Assembly (NCBI GenBank): GCA_026392155.1
Contig: JAPLCP010000136.1
Span: forward strand, 1 to 64,000
From: Armatimonadota bacterium
GTDB lineage: Bacteria > Armatimonadota > Armatimonadia > Armatimonadales > Armatimonadaceae
Reading direction: 5' to 3'
Length of the DNA: 64,000 nucleotides
Shown here piece after piece: positions 59,366 through 64,000 of the stretch. Made by a program: the position numbers and the translations under genes. The notes beneath the pieces are model-generated. The model made no database searches. It worked only from the letters and a program-made list of their open reading frames with translations, and was not told where the DNA came from. Each line of letters starts with the position of its first letter. Position 1 is the stretch's first letter.

Positions 59366-59665
59366 TTATCCTTCGTTTGAGGGAGCGAGTCCGGGGACAG
59401 GATCGTGGCCACCGGGATGAAACGGATGGCAACGACAGATACGCTTCATGCCCAGCCAGCTCCCTCGGAGGGGGCCGTAGGCCTGAATGGCCTGTGCGGC
59501 ATACTCGGAGCAAGAGGGGGTGAACCGGCAGGTAGAAGGAGTGTAGCGAGAAACACGCTGGTAGCCACGAATCAGCCCCAGAAAGAGGATCTGCGTCCCC
59601 TCGGAGAGGAGAGAAGAAACTTCTTGGAGCTTGGTTCGTGTTTTCTGCCTGCGCCCTGTTTTCAT
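59366..59665 (-). CDS. yidD: Membrane protein insertion efficiency factor YidD
   Basis: The 99-residue protein contains the YidD core [30 protein letters not shown] and [15 protein letters not shown] with its conserved Cys residues. An N-terminal amphipathic extension is present. It assists YidC-dependent insertion at the membrane. The ATG overlaps the rnpA stop by 4 bp (ATGA). Confidence 0.96.
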   Translation of the reverse strand: MKTGRRQKTRTKLQEVSSLLSEGTQILFLGLIRGYQRVSRYTPSTCRFTPSCSEYAAQAIQAYGPLRGSWLGMKRICRCHPFHPGGHDPVPGLAPSNEG

Positions 59666-60033
59666 CGCTCGTCGTGTCCTTCTTGCGAGTCACTGTCCCT
59701 CAAGACCCCTGCCTGCTGGAAAAGTTGCACAGCAGCCACTTGGAGCTCGGTAAACGCCAGCGCAAGCGCCGGGGTACGAACCACAAGTATCAGATCACAG
59801 CTTCCCAACCGTGGCAAGAGAGGCAAACAGATTGCCCGAAGGCGACGCTTAACCCGGTTCCGGTCGTGCGCCTTGCCTGCTACCTTCTTTGATACGACAA
59901 AACCAAGCCGAGGCGTTCCCTCATGCAGACGCCCTACATAGAGTGTTAGCGCCGGATGATCCATCCGACGCCTCCTCTGGTAGGTTACCTGAAAATCCCG
60001 TGTACGGACAAGCCGTTGGGCACGCGGCAACAT
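59662..60033 (-). CDS. rnpA: Ribonuclease P protein component
   Basis: The 123-residue basic protein has the RNR motif [10 protein letters not shown], preceded by [16 protein letters not shown], and binds the RNase P RNA for tRNA 5' maturation. The start context is shared with rpmH, which ends 33 bp upstream. It overlaps yidD by 4 bp. Confidence 0.96.
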   Translation of the reverse strand: MLPRAQRLVRTRDFQVTYQRRRRMDHPALTLYVGRLHEGTPRLGFVVSKKVAGKAHDRNRVKRRLRAICLPLLPRLGSCDLILVVRTPALALAFTELQVAAVQLFQQAGVLRDSDSQEGHDER

Positions 60034-60066
60034 TTTTAGGAAGACAACAAGAGCGTCTTATCTAAG

Positions 60067-60216
60067 CTAGTGCTTGTGGGCAAAAACCGTCAGAGCATGT
60101 CGCCCCTGCTGACGACGCCTGCTGAGCACACGACGACCCGTGGGGGTCTGCATACGGGCACGGAAGCCATGCACGCGCAGACGGCGGCGGTTCTTAGGCT
60201 GGAAAGTTCGCTTCAT
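60067..60216 (-). CDS. rpmH: 50S ribosomal protein L34
   Basis: The 49-residue product begins [20 protein letters not shown] and has [19 protein letters not shown], diagnostic of L34. The C-terminus (ALTVFAHKH) is slightly longer than in the 44-residue E. coli protein. It is the first gene of the rpmH-rnpA-yidD-yidC-jag-pepC operon, starting about 35 bp after a terminator. TAAAAT about 20 nt upstream of the ATG is a likely -10 box, giving a leadered mRNA. Confidence 0.97.
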   Translation of the reverse strand: MKRTFQPKNRRRLRVHGFRARMQTPTGRRVLSRRRQQGRHALTVFAHKH

Positions 60217-60251
60217 TTTTCTCTACTCACTCCGAAAATTTTAGACGGCGT

Positions 60252-60278
60252 AAAAACGGCGCGGATCACTCCGCGCCG
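60252..60278 (-). terminator. Rho-independent terminator of the DgoD-like gene
   Basis: On the minus strand, the perfect stem CGGCGCGGA/TCCGCGCCG with loop GTGA is followed by TTTTT. It separates the dehydratase gene from rpmH. Confidence 0.92.
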
Positions 60279-60324
60279 CACACACAGACGGTCATCTTAT
60301 CACGGCTCATAGCCTCGCGCAATA

Positions 60325-61446
60325 TTACCAATCGCAGACAGAGCCATCTTCGTCGTAGAGGTGCGGAGGTTTCCAGTCGTGGCCGAGTTTTTCGGCGATG
60401 GCATCTTCGTCTAGCTCGATTCCCAGACCGGGCTTTTTGGGAAGTGGGACGTAGCCATTCTCGGGGACGAAGGGCTCTTTTAAATAGCCTTCGCCCATGT
60501 TGACCTGCTCCTGAATCAGAAAGTTCGGGATACTAGCGTCCAATTGTAAGCTGGCCGCAAAGGCAATGGGGCCGAGCGGGCAGTGCGGCGCGATCCCCGC
60601 GTAGTAGGCCTCCGCCATGCCCGCAATCAGGCGCAGCTCGAAGATGCCACCTGCATGGGAGATATCGGGCTGCAAGATCACAGCGGCGCGTTTTTCCAAT
60701 ACCTCACGAAATGCCCACTTGGTGAAGAGGCGCTCGCCCGTTGCGATCGGAATGTGGGTCTTTTTTGCCATGTCCGCCAGAATATCCACGTACTGGCAGT
60801 TCACGGGCTCCTCAATAAACATCGGCTGATACGGCTCCAGCGCCTTGATCAGCAGCATCGCCGTGGCGGGTGGCACGGCCCCGTGAAAATCAATCGCGAT
60901 ATCAATGTCGGGGCCCGCTGCCTCGCGCATGGCGGCGAACTTGTCGCGGACGGTCTCAACAAAGCCTGGTGTCTCGATCATGCGCGGAGGACGGCCTCCG
61001 GAAACGCCAGTTTTGATCGCGGTGTAGCCTTGCGCGAGCTTCGCCCGAACATTGGCCGCACTCTGCTCCGGGTCATCGCCCAGGCCACAGTGGGAATAGA
61101 CACGAATCTTATCGCGCGTCGGGCCGCCGAGTAGCTCATAAACAGGCACACCCAGCGCCTTGCCCTTGATGTCCCAGAGGGCCTGCTCCACTCCGGAGAG
61201 CGCGCTGGTCAAGATCTCGCCACCACGATAGAACGCATGCCGGTAGATCGCCTGCCAGTGATGAATAATCTTGGTGGGATCTTGCCCAATCAGCTCGCTC
61301 TCTAGCTCTTTGACAGCCATCGCGCACGTCTCCGCACGGCCTTCAAGGAGCGGCTCCCCTAGCCCCACAATCCCTGCATCGGTGTGGATCTTTAGAAACA
61401 GCCAGCGTGGCTGAACCAGAAATGTCTCAAGCTTTGTAATTTTCAT
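60325..61446 (-). CDS. D-galactonate dehydratase family enolase-superfamily enzyme
   Basis: The 373-residue protein is a mandelate racemase-type member of the enolase superfamily. The DgoD-like motifs are visible: metal ligands Asp with catalytic His in AIDFHGAV, Glu in MFIEEPV, Glu in ATGERLFTKW, and a distal His in IAPHCPLGP. The likely reaction is dehydration of D-galactonate or a related aldonate in the De Ley-Doudoroff route. The ATG at 61446 is preferred because TATCCT lies 6 nt upstream and the family N-terminus MKITKLETFLV starts there. Confidence 0.9.
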   Translation of the reverse strand: MKITKLETFLVQPRWLFLKIHTDAGIVGLGEPLLEGRAETCAMAVKELESELIGQDPTKIIHHWQAIYRHAFYRGGEILTSALSGVEQALWDIKGKALGVPVYELLGGPTRDKIRVYSHCGLGDDPEQSAANVRAKLAQGYTAIKTGVSGGRPPRMIETPGFVETVRDKFAAMREAAGPDIDIAIDFHGAVPPATAMLLIKALEPYQPMFIEEPVNCQYVDILADMAKKTHIPIATGERLFTKWAFREVLEKRAAVILQPDISHAGGIFELRLIAGMAEAYYAGIAPHCPLGPIAFAASLQLDASIPNFLIQEQVNMGEGYLKEPFVPENGYVPLPKKPGLGIELDEDAIAEKLGHDWKPPHLYDEDGSVCDW

Positions 61447-61495
61447 GCACGTAGGATACCTGAGTTTTCTTGTGGATAACGGGTACAATACCCGC
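61447..61495. promoter_or_regulatory. Compact divergent promoter region, two leaderless starts
   Basis: Only 49 bp separate two divergent ATG codons. On the minus strand TATCCT (61453-61458) lies 6 nt before the ATG of the dehydratase. On the plus strand TACAAT (61484-61489) lies 6 nt before the ATG at 61496, with TGAGTT 17 bp upstream of it. No Shine-Dalgarno is seen on either side. The arrangement repeats that at 3815-3864. Confidence 0.62.
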
Positions 61496-62071
61496 ATGCA
61501 AAGTGCCGCATCGAAGCCAAAAATCGCCGCTCAAAAAGCTCCCTCGCGTTCCAAAAGTCCCAAAGGCTCATCACCGATCCAGGTTGCGGGGATGATTAGC
61601 GGAGTGGTGGATAAGCTCTGGGAAACCAATGATACGTATTTCCACGACGGGGACTATGTTCGCTGTATCTCCCTTTGCCGTATCTGCGTGGAAGTAGATC
61701 CCAACTTCGACGAGGCCTACAGTTCGGGCGGCTACCTGCTCTGGAGTCTGGGAGAGAATGCCTCGGCGGAGGCGTTTTTAGAGTACGGCACGCGGCGCTC
61801 CAAGAAGCCAGGCCCTCTCAATAGCGAGATGGGCCAGCAGCTCTTCCGTACCAAGAACTACGCGGCGGCGCTGCCCTACTTCCAGAAAGCGATCAAGCTA
61901 GGTGGGGTAGAGGTCACCACCTACACCACTCTGGGGCACTGCTACACGCGCCTGAATCGTTTTGAAGATGCCGTTGAGGCATGGAAGCAAGTGGTAGCAA
62001 AGTTCCCTAGCTTCCTCGCAGGCCCCAAGAACCTCAAGGACGCCGAGGCGCGCCTTAAAGCGGGCAAGTAA
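61496..62071 (+). CDS. TPR-repeat protein
   Basis: The 191-residue protein has a basic, Ser/Lys/Pro-rich disordered N-terminus and about three TPR units (DYVRCISLCRICVEVDPNFDEAY, NYAALPYFQ-like, TTLGHCYTRLNRFEDAVEAW). There is no signal peptide, so it is probably a cytoplasmic adaptor. It lies 12 bp upstream of the CPBP protease gene, suggesting an operon. The ATG at 61496 has TACAAT 6 nt upstream; the longer frame from 61445 would run through both promoters and is rejected. Confidence 0.82.
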   Translation: MQSAASKPKIAAQKAPSRSKSPKGSSPIQVAGMISGVVDKLWETNDTYFHDGDYVRCISLCRICVEVDPNFDEAYSSGGYLLWSLGENASAEAFLEYGTRRSKKPGPLNSEMGQQLFRTKNYAAALPYFQKAIKLGGVEVTTYTTLGHCYTRLNRFEDAVEAWKQVVAKFPSFLAGPKNLKDAEARLKAGK

Positions 62072-62083
62072 GAGATAGCGGGT

Positions 62084-63454
62084 GTGCAGACGCTTCCTAA
62101 GATAATCTATCTCTGGCTAGTGCTTCTTATCGCGAGCCTCTTGCTGGGCAATCGTCTAGAGCCGCGCATCACTCGCCCCTCGCCGACGGTAAAGCCCACA
62201 AAGATCGGTCTCTCGGGGCCAAACTTTGAGCGCTACTTGACCGCCGAGCGGCTCACACGCACCCACTACGCTCTTGCAAAATTCGGTGGGAGCGACACTC
62301 TCCCTGAGGCCCTCGCAATCTACCGCGAGCTGGCACTTGCCACGAATCAGCTCAATCCTGCTCGCAAGGTCTTGATCCTAGGCAACCAGCTTCACAAGCC
62401 ACTGGATGAGACGATCCTCAAGCTGCTCCCCGAGGGCGAGCAGTCTCTCTGGCGGTCTCTGTATGGCCCCTACCCGCCACCACCAATCCCCCTAGATGCT
62501 GAGGCGCAGCTCATGGCCATGCAGCTGCGCTTCCTGGACAACCAGGCGCTGGCGGATCTGTATAAACGGCAAGACAACTCCCAAGCGGCAGAGGCTGCGG
62601 AGGCGCGGCGAGACGCAGAAGCGCAAGGAGCGATTCTTAAGCGTCTTGTTCCTCTCTTCGTGCTGGCGGTCTTAGGAGGCGTGATCGGGCTGGGCTTACT
62701 ACTCTTTGTGGGATTTGTGGCCCTAAGACGCGAGTGGCACCTGCTGGGGCGTGTGTCAGAAGCCGTAGAGCAGAAACTTACCTGGGGGGACTTACTAGAC
62801 GGCTTTGTTTTCTATCTGGCAAGCTACCGCGCCCTGGGGCTCTTAGTCGGCATCGTAGTTACGTCACGCGCTGCCGTTGTTCCGCTCCAGGTGCTTCTTC
62901 AGTTCGCAACGGGCGGACTTGCCCTTGCGTACTTAGCGGCAAAAGCAAAAAAGCGAGGCACCTCGCTAGCGGAGCTTGGCGTGAGCCGGGAGAGTCTTGG
63001 GGCCAATGTTCTCTACGGGCTTGGTGGATATCTGGCAACTCTCCCCCTTCTAGGCGTCTTAGGGCTGCTCTCTAGCTGGCTCTTCCGAAACAGCACCACG
63101 ACCGCGCCGAACCCCGCGATGACTCTGCTCAGTGGGACATCGAGCACGGGCTGGGAGCGTGGCTTGCTCTTTGTGACGATCTCGGTGGGCGCACCGCTTT
63201 TTGAGGAGTTTTTCTTCCGAGGAGCGCTCTTTACGGGCCTAAGACGGCGCTTTTCGGGGCTGCCAAGTATCCTGCTCTCTGCGGTTGTCTTCGCGTCGGT
63301 GCACCCGATCCAGGACGCACTTCCGATTGTCGGACTGGGGGTCTCGTTTGCGACCATGCGCCACTTACGCCAGAGCCTGGTACCCGGAATGGTCGCGCAT
63401 TTTCTGCAAAACACCCTCACGTTTCTCATGCTCACCGCCTCACTGGGAGACTGA
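62084..63454 (+). CDS. CPBP-family intramembrane metalloprotease
   Basis: The 456-residue protein has an N-terminal membrane anchor (about 7-22), a periplasmic helical region (about 25-185), and a multi-helix C-terminal CPBP/Abi domain. Catalytic motifs are E-E-x-x-x-R in [12 protein letters not shown], His in [10 protein letters not shown], and His-Asn in AHFLQNTL. Members cleave CAAX-like or other membrane peptides, and some are linked to bacteriocin self-immunity. The start codon is GTG at 62084. It follows the TPR gene by 12 bp. Confidence 0.9.
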   Translation: MQTLPKIIYLWLVLLIASLLLGNRLEPRITRPSPTVKPTKIGLSGPNFERYLTAERLTRTHYALAKFGGSDTLPEALAIYRELALATNQLNPARKVLILGNQLHKPLDETILKLLPEGEQSLWRSLYGPYPPPPIPLDAEAQLMAMQLRFLDNQALADLYKRQDNSQAAEAAEARRDAEAQGAILKRLVPLFVLAVLGGVIGLGLLLFVGFVALRREWHLLGRVSEAVEQKLTWGDLLDGFVFYLASYRALGLLVGIVVTSRAAVVPLQVLLQFATGGLALAYLAAKAKKRGTSLAELGVSRESLGANVLYGLGGYLATLPLLGVLGLLSSWLFRNSTTTAPNPAMTLLSGTSSTGWERGLLFVTISVGAPLFEEFFFRGALFTGLRRRFSGLPSILLSAVVFASVHPIQDALPIVGLGVSFATMRHLRQSLVPGMVAHFLQNTLTFLMLTASLGD

Positions 63455-63489
63455 CGGAACTCTCGGGAGGAGTCAGTTGTAACATAACT

Positions 63490-64000
63490 ATGAGTGAACT
63501 ACGCGACATCGTCATTATCGGCAGCGGCCCCGCAGGGCTGACGGCTGCCATCTACGCCGCCCGTGCGGAGCTAAAACCACTGGTCTTTGAAGGCCCACAG
63601 CCCGGCGGTCAGCTCACGATCACCACTGAGGTGGAGAACTTCCCCGGCTTTGCCCACCCTATTGAGGGGCCAGAGCTGATGGACGCCATGCGCGAGCAAG
63701 CGATTCGTGTCGGCACGGAGGTGCGGATTGACTGGATCACCAAGGTGGATCTCTCCCAGCGCCCCTTTGTGATCGAGACGAGTGCGAATCAGACGGTTCA
63801 TGCCAAGACGCTGGTGATTGCCACGGGCGCATCGGCCAAGTGGATCGGGATCGAGAGCGAGCAGCGCCTGCAAAATAAAGGCGTCTCGGCCTGTGCCACT
63901 TGCGATGGTTTCTTCTTCCGAGGCAAAGATGTCACGGTGGTCGGAGGCGGCGACACGGCGATGGAGGAAGCGATGTATTTAACGCGCATGTGCAGCTCCG
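63490..64000 (+). CDS. trxB: Thioredoxin reductase (N-terminal part)
   Basis: The gene runs off the right edge after 170 codons. The FAD motif [41 protein letters not shown], the redox-active CATC in [11 protein letters not shown], and the NADPH motif [12 protein letters not shown] identify thioredoxin reductase. It reduces thioredoxin with NADPH in the cytoplasm. The ATG at 63490 lacks a close Shine-Dalgarno; TAACAT lies just upstream. Confidence 0.95.
   Translation, partial: MSELRDIVIIGSGPAGLTAAIYAARAELKPLVFEGPQPGGQLTITTEVENFPGFAHPIEGPELMDAMREQAIRVGTEVRIDWITKVDLSQRPFVIETSANQTVHAKTLVIATGASAKWIGIESEQRLQNKGVSACATCDGFFFRGKDVTVVGGGDTAMEEAMYLTRMCSS

Noticed and set aside
60067-60330. Replication origin next to rpmH
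   Set aside because: No dnaA gene, no cluster of DnaA boxes and no AT-rich unwinding region is visible; the neighbouring gene is a dehydratase.

Overview
The window looks like chromosome from a diderm, environmental, carbohydrate-using bacterium, most likely Armatimonadota (inference). The reasons are a moderately GC-rich sequence, a secretin-type type IV pilus operon, and two DUF1501 plus DUF1549/DUF1553 (planctomycete-cytochrome) gene sets. There are also many glycan-active enzymes and a YidC with a lipobox-like N-terminus. Planctomycete-like families occur, but the pil operon order and compact gene layout fit Armatimonadota better. No rRNA, tRNA, CRISPR array, prophage or insertion sequence was seen.

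Layout. 1-11.6 kb is accessory: a cut GH16-like gene, a frameshifted ROK kinase, a TPR-CHAT protein with degenerate catalytic residues, a GH42-like enzyme, two tandem 62-residue membrane proteins, a PhyH dioxygenase, a Fic protein and a 703-residue unknown. 11.8-19.7 kb is the type IV pilus set pilM-N-O-P-Q, a terminator, then pilB. An atypical Hsp70, a J-like protein without HPD, and enolase follow (19.7-24.2 kb). 24.2-31.8 kb holds small membrane proteins, a BaiN-type flavoprotein, and an ABC ATPase next to an ABC permease fused to an M1 peptidase. 32.5-44.1 kb carries the two PSD1/DUF1501 sets, a polysaccharide deacetylase lipoprotein, an amidohydrolase and an embedded retropepsin-like protease pair. 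44.1-48.9 kb has a hybrid histidine kinase, dapB and an M16 peptidase. 49-56.3 kb has an OmpA-like protein, a coiled-coil/HhH protein, a GH106-like enzyme and a disrupted galE. 56.3-60.2 kb is the conserved rpmH-rnpA-yidD-yidC-jag block followed by pepC. The end holds a DgoD-like dehydratase, a TPR protein, a CPBP protease and the start of trxB.

The strongest general signal concerns start sites. At least eleven genes that begin transcription units have a -10-like hexamer (A at position 2, T at position 6) exactly 6 nt upstream of the start codon, usually with no Shine-Dalgarno, and two more have it at 7 or 8 nt. This predicts leaderless mRNAs. Genes inside operons usually have a Shine-Dalgarno or overlap the preceding stop. 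Two divergent gene pairs pack both promoters into about 50 bp.

Other points: GC-rich palindromic elements sit in frame inside three protein genes and also between genes. Two genes (ROK kinase, galE) are broken by indels that could be real or sequence errors. Two domains (CHAT, J) keep their fold signature but have lost their defining residues.
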